Part shown: positions 1-7,195 of the stretch, piece by piece | How positions within the stretch are numbered: the first letter of the stretch is position 1 | How the letters are laid out: each line of letters starts with the position of its first letter | Assembly (NCBI GenBank): GCA_963922715.1 | Contig: CAWUJT010000061.1 | Coordinates: 1-15,275, forward strand | DNA length: 15,275 nt | From: CAWUJT01 sp963922715 | Lineage (GTDB): Bacteria; Pseudomonadota; Alphaproteobacteria; Rhodobacterales; Rhodobacteraceae | Reading direction: 5' to 3' | Notes under the pieces: model-generated | Seen by the model: the letters and a program-made list of their open reading frames with translations, nothing else | What the model was told of the DNA's origin: nothing | Database searches by the model: none | Program-made: the position numbers and the translations under genes

Positions 1-75
1 CAATTGTTATGTACCGGTTTTCGTGCCTCCAGAGTGATTTGACGGCATGTTTTGTTGGCTATAGATGTTTCGTCT

Positions 76-888
76 ATGCGCCGTGTGTTGAATAGCTTGA
101 TCATCGTTGTCGTGATCTATGGGGTTATCGCCGGGGCGATGTTTCTCTTACAGCGCCGTATGATGTATTTTCCGTCGCACAATAACCCTGAACCAACAGC
201 TGTGGGGCTTTTGGATGTTTCTGTTGAGACTTTGACAACACAGGATGGTGAAAGGCTGACGCTGTGGTATAAACCTGCTGTGAAAGAACAGCCCACTGTG
301 TTGTTTTTCCATGGCAATGCAGGCGAGATTGGGGATCGTGCTGATCGCTTTGCCGCCTACAGCGCCTCTGGCTTTGGTGTGGCCTTCGTATCTTGGCGGG
401 GCTACGGCAGCAGCACAGGAACACCCAGCGAGACGGGCCTGGTAACCGATGCGCACACGGCTTACGATTGGATCATGGCGCAAGGTGTGACCCCAGATAA
501 ACTTGTCATTGTCGGTGAGTCGTTAGGTTCCGGCCCAGCTGTGCATGTGGCCGCCGTACGTCCTGTTGGTGCCGTTGTCCTTGGGGCGCCTTATACAGCC
601 ACAGTGGATGTTGCCGCCCAAAGATACCCTTGGCTTCCTGTCAGGCTGTTGATGAAGGATCAATTTCGCAGCCGCGACTATATTGAGGGCATTTCCGCAC
701 CGCTGCTGATCCTGCACGGAACCGAAGATACGGTGATCCCCTTTGCACATGGTCAAAGGCTTCACGCAATGGCCACAGCGCCCGTGACATTCATCGCCTT
801 AGAAAACGTTGGGCATGAGGCGCTCTTTCACCCCACCACCTGGGCCCAAGAAATCGCTTTCATACGCGATGTGGTTTTCCCTAAATAG
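76..888 (+). CDS. Membrane-anchored alpha/beta hydrolase (BEM46/YfhR-like)
   Basis: A 270-residue serine hydrolase of the alpha/beta fold. Residues about 5-25 form one hydrophobic N-terminal segment that probably anchors the protein in the inner membrane, followed by the RRMMYFPS stretch usual in BEM46/YfhR-type proteins. The oxyanion-loop motif HGNAG is at 79-83 and the nucleophile elbow GESLG at 147-151 (Ser149). HGTED gives acid Asp218 and GHE gives His247, so the catalytic triad is complete. Substrate is unknown; esterase or lipase-like activity is inferred from the fold only. The ATG at 76 is preferred because it leads directly into the membrane segment; an in-frame TTG at 52 would add eight residues. 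Neither start has a clear Shine-Dalgarno sequence. The gene converges on fadH with a 21-bp gap and no visible terminator. Confidence 0.85.
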   Translation: MRRVLNSLIIVVVIYGVIAGAMFLLQRRMMYFPSHNNPEPTAVGLLDVSVETLTTQDGERLTLWYKPAVKEQPTVLFFHGNAGEIGDRADRFAAYSASGFGVAFVSWRGYGSSTGTPSETGLVTDAHTAYDWIMAQGVTPDKLVIVGESLGSGPAVHVAAVRPVGAVVLGAPYTATVDVAAQRYPWLPVRLLMKDQFRSRDYIEGISAPLLILHGTEDTVIPFAHGQRLHAMATAPVTFIALENVGHEALFHPTTWAQEIAFIRDVVFPK

Positions 889-909
889 CAGACCCTATTC
901 GAAACGCTC

Positions 910-2937
910 TCAAACGGTCCCGATTTTTGCAGCCAGTCGGACGCCCTGATCGATCGCACGCTTGGCGTCTAATTCCGCCGCCACATCGGCGCCTCCGATC
1001 ACATGCACGGGAATATCTGCGGCCAGAAGCTCATCCGCCAAGCCACGCTCCGAGACTTGGCCAGCACAAAGGACAATCGTATCGACAGCAAGAACCTCGG
1101 AGGTGTCATTGTGCGAAATATGAAGCCCCTCTGGCGTTATCCGGTCATAAGTCACGCCGCCCTGCATCTGCACATCTTTCATCTGCAAGCTGCTTCTGTG
1201 AATCCAACCGGTGGTTTTGCCCAGACGCCGCCCCAGCTTTTCAGCCTTGCGTTGTAACAGCGTAATCTGTCGGGCCGGTTTGACGGGGCGAGGACCGTCG
1301 GGATTGAGCCCGCCCCGTGCGCTTGCGGGATCGGTGACCCCCCATTCCTGACGCCAAAGCGTGGGCACTTCTGTTGGGCTGTCGCCGTGATGGGCCAGAT
1401 ATTCTGCGACATCGAACCCGATGCCCCCTGCCCCGACAATGGCCACACGCGGCCCCACCTGGGCGCCATGGGCCAGAACATCCACATAGCTCAGAACATG
1501 GGGCAAATCTTGTCCCGGAATGTCAGGATCACGCGGTGTCACACCCGTGGCCACGATCACCTCGTCAAAGGCTTTGAGATCAGAAACCTTTGGCATGGTG
1601 TTGAAATGAATGCTCAAACCAAAGCGTTGACACATGGTGTCATACCACCCCACCAATCCTTTGAATTCTTCTTTCCCAGGGATCATTTTCGCCATGTTGA
1701 GTTGGCCCCCGATACGATCGCTTTTCTCAAAGACGGTCACATGGTGGCCACGCTCATGCGCTGTCATCGCCGCCGCCAGCCCTGCGGCCCCAGCCCCGAC
1801 GATGGCAATGTTTCGCGGGGATGCGGCAGGGGTGATGGTCAACTCAAGCTCATGACAGGCGCGGGGATTGACCAAGCAAGAGGTGAGCTTGCCAGAGAAC
1901 GTATGGTCCAGACAGGCTTGGTTGCAGGCGATGCACGGCGCGATCTCGGCGCTTTTGCCACTCTTGGCTTTGCGCACGAAATCCGCATCCGCCAGAAACG
2001 GCCGCGCCATAGAGATCATATCAGCACAACCGTCTTTCAGAACCGCTTCGGCAACCTCCGGCGTATTGATGCGGTTTGAGGCGATGAGCGGGATCGCAAC
2101 TTCCCCCATCAATTTTTGCGTCACCCATGTAAAAGCGCGCCGGGGCACAGAGGTTGCAATCGTCGGGATACGAGCTTCATGCCAGCCAATGCCCGTATTG
2201 ATCAGCGTGGCCCCCGCCTTTTCGACGGCTTTCGCAAGTTGAACCACTTCCTCCCAGCTGGAGCCATTGGGGATCAGATCGATCATACTCAGACGGTAGA
2301 TCACGATGAAGTCGGAACCAACAGCGTCACGGACGCGTCCTAGAACCTCAAGCGGCAGACGCATACGGTTTTCATAAGAGCCGCCCCAGGCATCGGTGCG
2401 CTTGTTGGTATGGGTGACCAGAAACTGATTGAGGAAATACCCTTCTGAGCCCATGATCTCGACGCCGTCATAGCCAGCCTCGCGCGCGCGCGCCGCTGTC
2501 GTGGCAATGTCGGAGATTTGTTTCTCGATACCGGCGTCATCCAATTCCTTTGGCGCAAAAGGCGAAATCGGCGATTTTATCGCGGAAGGCGCCACGCAAT
2601 GAGGGCTATAGGCATAGCGCCCGGCATGCAAAATTTGCATGGCGATCTTTCCGCCGGATGCGTGAACTGCCTCTGTCACGCGCCGGTGGTTGGCGATATC
2701 GTCTGACGAGAAAAGCCCCGCCGCCCCTGGAAAAACGCCCCCCTCAGTATTGGGCGCCATCCCGCCTGTGACAATCAGAGCCACGTCGCCTTCGGCCCGC
2801 GCTGCATAAAAGGCGGCCACACGCCCCCAATCTTTGGTTTCTTCAAGCCCTGTGTGCATTGATCCCATCAGCACCCGGTTTTTGAGTGTGGTGAACCCAA
2901 GATCAAGAGGCGTAAAAAGATGCGGATATGTTTCCAT
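910..2937 (-). CDS. fadH: NADPH-dependent 2,4-dienoyl-CoA reductase
   Basis: Cytosolic flavo-iron-sulfur enzyme that reduces 2,4-dienoyl-CoA intermediates so that polyunsaturated fatty acids can pass through beta-oxidation. At 675 residues it matches the E. coli FadH length (672) and is similar along its whole length. The N-terminal old-yellow-enzyme TIM barrel carries the catalytic Tyr167 (GSEGY) and His253 (GIGWHEARIPT). Four cysteines, 335, 338, 342 and 354 (CIACNQAC...SC), match the [4Fe-4S] ligands. A FAD-binding GAGAAG follows at 381-386 and an NADPH-binding GAGGIG at 502-507. The start is set by a strong GGAGG-type site (complement of 2942-2949) about seven bases before the ATG. It is read in the same direction as the ilvD group upstream, but a 65-bp gap with its own dyad suggests separate control. 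The assignment is close to certain. Confidence 0.96.
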   Translation of the reverse strand: METYPHLFTPLDLGFTTLKNRVLMGSMHTGLEETKDWGRVAAFYAARAEGDVALIVTGGMAPNTEGGVFPGAAGLFSSDDIANHRRVTEAVHASGGKIAMQILHAGRYAYSPHCVAPSAIKSPISPFAPKELDDAGIEKQISDIATTAARAREAGYDGVEIMGSEGYFLNQFLVTHTNKRTDAWGGSYENRMRLPLEVLGRVRDAVGSDFIVIYRLSMIDLIPNGSSWEEVVQLAKAVEKAGATLINTGIGWHEARIPTIATSVPRRAFTWVTQKLMGEVAIPLIASNRINTPEVAEAVLKDGCADMISMARPFLADADFVRKAKSGKSAEIAPCIACNQACLDHTFSGKLTSCLVNPRACHELELTITPAASPRNIAIVGAGAAGLAAAMTAHERGHHVTVFEKSDRIGGQLNMAKMIPGKEEFKGLVGWYDTMCQRFGLSIHFNTMPKVSDLKAFDEVIVATGVTPRDPDIPGQDLPHVLSYVDVLAHGAQVGPRVAIVGAGGIGFDVAEYLAHHGDSPTEVPTLWRQEWGVTDPASARGGLNPDGPRPVKPARQITLLQRKAEKLGRRLGKTTGWIHRSSLQMKDVQMQGGVTYDRITPEGLHISHNDTSEVLAVDTIVLCAGQVSERGLADELLAADIPVHVIGGADVAAELDAKRAIDQGVRLAAKIGTV

Positions 2938-2959
2938 TTGGCCCTCCTACTCTTTCGCT

Positions 2960-2980
2960 ATTCTGCCTGATATACAGAAT
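2960..2980. promoter_or_regulatory. Perfect inverted repeat in the fadH leader, possible operator
   Basis: The arms ATTCTG (2960-2965) and CAGAAT (2975-2980) are perfect complements around a 9-base centre. On the minus strand the centre contains a -10-like TATATC (complement of 2969-2974), with a -35-like TTAACA (complement of 2990-2995) 15 bases away, which is a short spacing. A dyad straddling the -10 box, 23 bases upstream of the fadH start codon, is a sensible place for a repressor of a fatty-acid gene. No regulator is identified, and a chance 6-bp repeat cannot be excluded. Confidence 0.35.
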
Positions 2981-3002
2981 GCGGTCACCTGTTAACGTCG
3001 CG

Positions 3003-3614
3003 TCAGATTTCAAAGCGTGGATGACGAGTCAAAGCAAGATCATGAATGATGACATCTGTGTGGGCAGGATTTTCGAAAATGATGTCGATCCAAGCGTGAT
3101 CCATAGCCTTGTCCTTGATCATCGCTTCTCCGAGATCGAGCTCCACTTTGAAGCTACCTGCTTCCTGGGTCAACGCGTCCAGAACGCGTTCCGTGTTGGG
3201 GCCATGTTTGACGTTCACCCGTGCAAACGCTTTTATGTCGAGGGGAAGCTTTATGCGACCTGAAATCCCGATAATATGGATGATGTCCATACTGGATTGT
3301 GCCTCTCGCGGCAGATCGAAAACAAGAGAAAAAAAGCTACCGTCAAACTTTCCAACTTTTATTGAAATGTCAAAAGGCGCGTGACTGTCTGGGCACTCCG
3401 ATTGCTCAACGACAATATCGCGTATAGGGCAATCGTGGAAAAGTGTCAGGCCTTCGCCAATTTGAGTTCCGCTTTTCAGGTTTTTTGATGTTTGACGTTT
3501 CAAAGCATGGGACCAGGCTTTAGGACGCCACGCCCAATCACATTGATCATGGATTTCAATACCTTCTATGTCTGTGTGTTGACGTTGCAGGATTGATTTT
3601 GAATTTGCCGACAT
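3003..3614 (-). CDS. DUF6478-like protein of unknown function
   Basis: A 203-residue soluble protein with no signal peptide or membrane segment. It resembles, from memory, the DUF6478 proteins found widely in Rhodobacteraceae. Features seen here include WAWRPKAW near residue 28, GLTLFHDCPI around 55-64, FDGSFFSLVFDLP around 89-101, then ARVNVKHGPNTE and a C-terminal AWIDIIFENPAHTDVIIHDL stretch. The alternation of short hydrophobic strands suggests a beta-sandwich, which is inference. It begins 9 bases after the stop of the lipoprotein gene, so it is almost surely the third gene of the ilvD operon. The ATG at 3614 has only a weak GGGG-type ribosome site. Family members I recall are longer at the N-terminus, so this copy may be short. 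Function unknown. Confidence 0.75.
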   Translation of the reverse strand: MSANSKSILQRQHTDIEGIEIHDQCDWAWRPKAWSHALKRQTSKNLKSGTQIGEGLTLFHDCPIRDIVVEQSECPDSHAPFDISIKVGKFDGSFFSLVFDLPREAQSSMDIIHIIGISGRIKLPLDIKAFARVNVKHGPNTERVLDALTQEAGSFKVELDLGEAMIKDKAMDHAWIDIIFENPAHTDVIIHDLALTRHPRFEI

Positions 3615-3623
3615 TGAATATGC

Positions 3624-4403
3624 TTACCCCAAGATACGTCTCAGCAGACCAACCTGGTCTAATGTCCGTACCGTGCCGGCTGGTGGACGTTGCGGTGCAA
3701 GATCAACGGTCTCCATAGATTGTGTTTGAGATGTATTGACCACCAGAGGTCCACTTGCTGCTGCGGTTCTTTGCTGAACTTCCGCAGCAAAGGCCATAAT
3801 CAGCGCCTTTCCTTCCGATTGTAACAGAGGCGCATCCGCAAACCCAAGAACGGCCAAAGAAATTAGTCTCCCACGAACATCAAAATAGGCGCGCCATTCT
3901 TCGGGCGATATATCAAGAAGCATACTTCGACTAGTATCATTCGTATGTATAAAATAGATGTCATTCGATATAAAACTATCAAGCAATTCTAATTGCGAAG
4001 GATCACCACTGCGACTGAGTGTTTGGCGACCTTCATCCGACCAAAAAAACTCTGTCAGCAGATCGTCGCCACCCTGCATAAGCGCATCACCGGACCCGAC
4101 GTCTCCGACAGAGGCGGTCAGAACCGCTTTGTAGGCCGGTTGTGCATCTCGGCTGTTTCTGGATATCGCCGCACAATTGCCCATCACAACAAAAGGAATT
4201 ACAGCATTCCCTTGCGATGAAGATGGATCAACACAGTACCCAGGTGGACCGCTAATCACAATGCTATCTGGTGTGACCGTGATATCACGCGCCGCTTTTG
4301 TGGTTGTGCCTATTCCACCTGTACTGGCAAACCGTCCATCCCCACAGCCTGTGACAAAAATCAGACTAATGAAACTCAGGTGTCTAAATATCCATATAAA
4401 CAT
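3624..4403 (-). CDS. Predicted lipoprotein of unknown function
   Basis: A 259-residue protein starting with a short hydrophobic signal and a lipobox, Val17-Thr18-Gly19-Cys20, so Cys20 would be lipidated after signal peptidase II cleavage. Gly at +2 gives no inner-membrane retention signal. The body contains a mid-section with IYFIHTNDTSRSM and EEWRAYFDVRGRL and ends in a Pro/Gln/Thr-containing tail (APQRPPAGTVRTLDQ). I do not recognise a catalytic motif or a named family. The ATG at 4403 is chosen because it places the lipobox correctly; a longer in-frame start at 4484 would add 27 non-signal-like residues and overlap ilvD by 101 bases. With the chosen start the gene still overlaps the ilvD 3' end by 20 bases, implying translational coupling. 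The next gene follows after 9 bases. Confidence 0.8.
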   Translation of the reverse strand: MFIWIFRHLSFISLIFVTGCGDGRFASTGGIGTTTKAARDITVTPDSIVISGPPGYCVDPSSSQGNAVIPFVVMGNCAAISRNSRDAQPAYKAVLTASVGDVGSGDALMQGGDDLLTEFFWSDEGRQTLSRSGDPSQLELLDSFISNDIYFIHTNDTSRSMLLDISPEEWRAYFDVRGRLISLAVLGFADAPLLQSEGKALIMAFAAEVQQRTAAASGPLVVNTSQTQSMETVDLAPQRPPAGTVRTLDQVGLLRRILG

Positions 4404-6117
4404 GCGCCTCGTCTGCTCCACCAGGATGTGTGACAGCCCCCTTCTTCGTGGAGCCGACAAGCTGGGCGTATTTCCATAGCGCACCTGAGGTGTAAAGTGT
4501 TGCGCGCGGCCCCTGCCAAGCTGCTTTACGCGCTTTTAAATCATCCTCAGTCAGTGCTACAGACAGCACACCCTTTGTAGCGTCAATTGTAATCAAATCG
4601 CCATCTTGGAGCAAGGCAATTGGTCCGCCATGGGCGGCCTCTGGCCCGACATGGCCCACACAAAATCCGCGTGTCGCCCCTGAAAAGCGCCCATCCGTAA
4701 TCAAAGCCACCTTTTTGCCCATCCCTTGCCCCGAAAGTGCTGCTGTGGTGGCCAGCATCTCACGCATGCCCGGCCCGCCTGCAGGACCTTCGTTACGGAT
4801 GACGATGACATCGCCCTGTGTATAAGCGCGCTGCTTCACAGCCTCAAAGGCATCCTCCTCGCACTCAAAAACACGGGCCGGGCCGGTGAAAATTTGGTGC
4901 TCTTCGGCGATGCCAGCGACTTTGACAATCGCACCATCTGGCGCAAGATTGCCCTGGAGGCCCACCACGCCACCTGTGGGTGTGATCGGTGTCTCGATGG
5001 GATAAATGACGCGCCCATCAGCCTTGCGTGTCACGATGTCAAGCTCTTCGCCTATGGTGCGTCCTGTGACTGTGACACAGTCTTCATGAAGAAGGCCAGC
5101 CTTTCGCAACTCTTTCATCACAACGGGAACGCCGCCTGCTTCATAGAGGTCTTTGGCCACAAACTGACCACCAGGCTTAAGATCAACAAAGTATGGGGTA
5201 TCACGGAAGATTTCACAGACATCCATCAGATCGAATGCAATGCCAGCCTCATGCGCGATGGCGGGTAAATGCAACCCTGCATTGGTCGAGCCCCCCGTGC
5301 AGGCAACAACACGGGCCGCATTCTCGAGCGATTTGCGCGTCACAATATCGCGCGCGCGGATATTTTTCTCTAAAAGCCGCATCACGGCTTCGCCGCTGGC
5401 AATGCCATAATGGTCCCTGCTTTCGTAGGGCGCAGGGGCGCCGGCAGAGTTTGGTAATGCCAGGCCAATCGCCTCTGACACACATGCCATAGTATTGGCG
5501 GTAAACTGCCCCCCGCAAGCGCCCGCAGATGGACACGCGACGCGCTCCAGCACGTCAAGCTCCTCATCGGAAAAGTCACCCGCTTGATGGCGCCCAACCG
5601 CTTCAAAGACATCTTGAACCGTCACGTCTTTACCATTCAACCGCCCGGGAAGGATGGAGCCGCCATAGATAAAAACCGATGGCGTGTTCAGCCGCACCAT
5701 CGCCATCATCATGCCAGGCAGGCTTTTGTCGCACCCGGCCAACCCGACAATCGCATCATAACAATGCCCCCGCATTGTCAGCTCTACGGTATCGGCAATG
5801 GCCTCCCGTGAGGCCAAGGAAGATCGCATCCCTTCATGCCCCATGGCGATACCATCTGTCACAGTAATGGTCGTAAATTCGCGCGGTGTGCCGCCTGTTG
5901 ACTTTACACCCAATTTCACAGCTTGGGCCTGTCTGTTCAGCGCGATATTACATGGCGCAGCCTCATTCCAGCAAGTCGCGACGCCCACAAAGGGCTGATG
6001 AATTTCCTGATCGCTCAACCCCATGGCATAAAAATAACTACGGTGCGGGGCACGCGCCGGGCCTTCTGTCACATAACGGCTTGGAAGATTTGTTTTGTCG
6101 GCGCGACCTTTAAGCAT
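4384..6117 (-). CDS. ilvD: Dihydroxy-acid dehydratase
   Basis: Dehydrates 2,3-dihydroxy-isovalerate and 2,3-dihydroxy-3-methylvalerate to the 2-keto acids in valine, isoleucine and leucine synthesis; it is cytosolic. The 577-residue length is usual for the alphaproteobacterial enzyme. The likely iron-sulfur ligands are Cys56 (APCN), Cys129 (GCDKSLPG) and Cys201 (ACGGQF); their spacing matches the three-cysteine [2Fe-2S] type. Further family motifs are GHEGMRSSLASRE near 93-105 and, towards the C-terminus, EGPAGGPGMREM and TDGRFSGATRGF. The start is supported by AAAGGAG (complement of 6128-6134) with a 10-base spacer. It is the first gene of a minus-strand group followed by a lipoprotein and a DUF6478-like gene, and is divergent from the CPBP protease gene. 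Confidence 0.97.
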   Translation of the reverse strand: MLKGRADKTNLPSRYVTEGPARAPHRSYFYAMGLSDQEIHQPFVGVATCWNEAAPCNIALNRQAQAVKLGVKSTGGTPREFTTITVTDGIAMGHEGMRSSLASREAIADTVELTMRGHCYDAIVGLAGCDKSLPGMMMAMVRLNTPSVFIYGGSILPGRLNGKDVTVQDVFEAVGRHQAGDFSDEELDVLERVACPSAGACGGQFTANTMACVSEAIGLALPNSAGAPAPYESRDHYGIASGEAVMRLLEKNIRARDIVTRKSLENAARVVACTGGSTNAGLHLPAIAHEAGIAFDLMDVCEIFRDTPYFVDLKPGGQFVAKDLYEAGGVPVVMKELRKAGLLHEDCVTVTGRTIGEELDIVTRKADGRVIYPIETPITPTGGVVGLQGNLAPDGAIVKVAGIAEEHQIFTGPARVFECEEDAFEAVKQRAYTQGDVIVIRNEGPAGGPGMREMLATTAALSGQGMGKKVALITDGRFSGATRGFCVGHVGPEAAHGGPIALLQDGDLITIDATKGVLSVALTEDDLKARKAAWQGPRATLYTSGALWKYAQLVGSTKKGAVTHPGGADEAHVYMDI

Positions 6118-6127
6118 ATGTACGATA

Positions 6128-6134
6128 CTCCTTT
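6128..6134 (-). promoter_or_regulatory. Ribosome binding site of ilvD
   Basis: Read on the minus strand this is AAAGGAG, 10 bases ahead of the ilvD ATG (6117). It fixes the ilvD start and argues against the longer 6095 start of the divergent gene, which would run through this leader. Confidence 0.6.
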
Positions 6135-6178
6135 ATCAATTATGGCATAGTCCCCTGAGCAAAAGGAAACAAGCCGGA

Positions 6179-6208
6179 TTGCCAGTTGTCCTTAGTGTGG
6201 CTTATCAT
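6179..6208 (+). promoter_or_regulatory. Possible sigma-70 promoter of the CPBP protease gene
   Basis: TTGCCA at 6179-6184 and TATCAT at 6203-6208 each differ from the sigma-70 consensus at one base and are 18 bases apart. The start codon is 27 bases downstream. This is consensus matching by eye only. Confidence 0.35.
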
Positions 6209-6235
6209 GTGACAAAAAGAAAGGTTCAGAGCAGC

Positions 6236-7135
6236 ATGCCTTCATCCTCATACCAGAATTACATCTTACCCGCACAAAAATACCCACAGCTTTGGCGGTT
6301 GTTCTTCGGCATTTTTTTAATTGCAGTTATTTATATAGCTTGGACCATCCTTGTTCTTTCCGCATCTTATTTCGCCTGGGGATATGGTACACCACTGATA
6401 AGTTGGCTTGAAGATTTTGTGACCGAACCGACACCGACATCATCACTCTCTATGCTGATAACCATTGTGGGCTTCGGTATGGGTACATTTGCAGCAGTAT
6501 CGCTTTTGCACAATCGCTCCCCGGGAACGCTTTTCGGTCCAACGAAACAAACATTCAAAGATTTTCTGCTTACGGCATGGGTTGTCTCAACGGGTTATAT
6601 GATATTACAAATCATCCTTCTGCTCTTTGATGACGTCACCCCAAATTTAGATTTTAGACTTTGGCTGAATTTTCTACCATTAGCGCTGTTTGTGCTACTT
6701 CTTCAGACGGGTTCTGAAGAAGTTCTTTTTCGTGGATACCTTCAGCAACAGCTTGCCGCGAGATTTCAAGCGACATGGGTGTCGATTTTATTACCATCGG
6801 TCTTATTCGGGCTTCTTCATATTCAACCAAACGATGATAGTTTTGTCCCAATCTTTTATTTTACCGTCACAGCATTGTTTGGTCTCGTTGCGGCCGATCT
6901 CACGCGGGTTACGGGGTCTTTAGGGGCCGCCTGGGGCTTTCATTTCGCCAATAATACAATGGCGGCTTTGCTTTTTTCCATCGAAGACAGTCCTCTTTCA
7001 GGATTGGCGCTTTATACGTCGCCACTCGATAAAAGTAGTATGACTGCACTCGCGCTCCAGCTTCTGCCAGGCGTTGTCGTTGTTATTATGATTTGGGCAG
7101 GTTTACGCACTTGGTTCAAACACCGCAGGTCTTAA
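6236..7135 (+). CDS. CPBP-family intramembrane metalloprotease (CAAX protease/Abi)
   Basis: A 299-residue polytopic membrane protein with hydrophobic segments near residues 22-45, 72-92, 112-131, 145-158, 183-195, 205-221 and 273-290. The three family motifs are present: EEVLFRG (Glu161, Glu162, Arg166), FGLLH (His195) and HFANN (His236, Asn239/240). These are the residues expected to form the metal/catalytic site of Rce1-like CPBP enzymes. Substrate is unknown; bacterial members are linked to prenyl-protein-type cleavage, peptide maturation or bacteriocin immunity, none of which the context indicates. The ATG at 6236 is preferred over an in-frame start at 6095 that would overlap ilvD; AAAGG lies about 11 bases upstream. 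The coding region is visibly more A/T-rich than its neighbours. It stands alone between ilvD (divergent) and accD (60 bases downstream). Confidence 0.88.
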   Translation: MPSSSYQNYILPAQKYPQLWRLFFGIFLIAVIYIAWTILVLSASYFAWGYGTPLISWLEDFVTEPTPTSSLSMLITIVGFGMGTFAAVSLLHNRSPGTLFGPTKQTFKDFLLTAWVVSTGYMILQIILLLFDDVTPNLDFRLWLNFLPLALFVLLLQTGSEEVLFRGYLQQQLAARFQATWVSILLPSVLFGLLHIQPNDDSFVPIFYFTVTALFGLVAADLTRVTGSLGAAWGFHFANNTMAALLFSIEDSPLSGLALYTSPLDKSSMTALALQLLPGVVVVIMIWAGLRTWFKHRRS

Positions 7136-7140
7136 GAAGA

Positions 7141-7169
7141 TTGCAAAAGACCACGTCCAGCCTTATTTG
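7141..7169 (+). promoter_or_regulatory. Possible promoter of accD-folC
   Basis: TTGCAA (7141-7146) and TATTTG (7164-7169) are 17 bases apart in the short gap before accD, followed by a good GGGAG ribosome site just before the ATG. The match is moderate; readthrough from the protease gene is equally possible because no terminator is seen. Confidence 0.25.
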
Positions 7170-7195
7170 ACTCACAATTATTAGGGAGATCACGC

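Noticed and set aside
47..64. Five-codon open frame (ATG to TAG) just upstream of the hydrolase, possible leader peptide
   Set aside because: Too short to distinguish from chance, with no ribosome site, no hairpin and no evidence that it is transcribed.
1..75. Tail of an upstream gene at the left edge
   Set aside because: A frame is open from base 1 to a TGA at 40-42, but 13 codons with no recognisable motif cannot support a gene call.
889..909. Bidirectional terminator between the convergent hydrolase and fadH genes
   Set aside because: The 21-bp gap contains no inverted repeat and no T-tract.
1387..2079. Long plus-strand open frame opposite fadH
   Set aside because: It lies wholly antisense to a gene with complete family motifs, has no ribosome site and encodes no recognisable domain. 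It is a shadow of the real gene.
4384..4484. Longer start at 4484 for the lipoprotein gene
   Set aside because: It would put 27 polar residues before the lipoprotein signal and extend the overlap into ilvD to 101 bases; the ATG at 4403 gives a standard lipoprotein signal.
4726..5268. Plus-strand open frame of 180 codons opposite ilvD
   Set aside because: Fully antisense to ilvD, Cys-rich and low-quality translation with no family match; a codon-bias shadow.
7128..7152. GGTCTT/AAGACC inverted repeat after the CPBP gene, possible terminator
   Set aside because: Only a 6-bp stem with a 13-base loop and no following T-tract; too weak for an intrinsic terminator.
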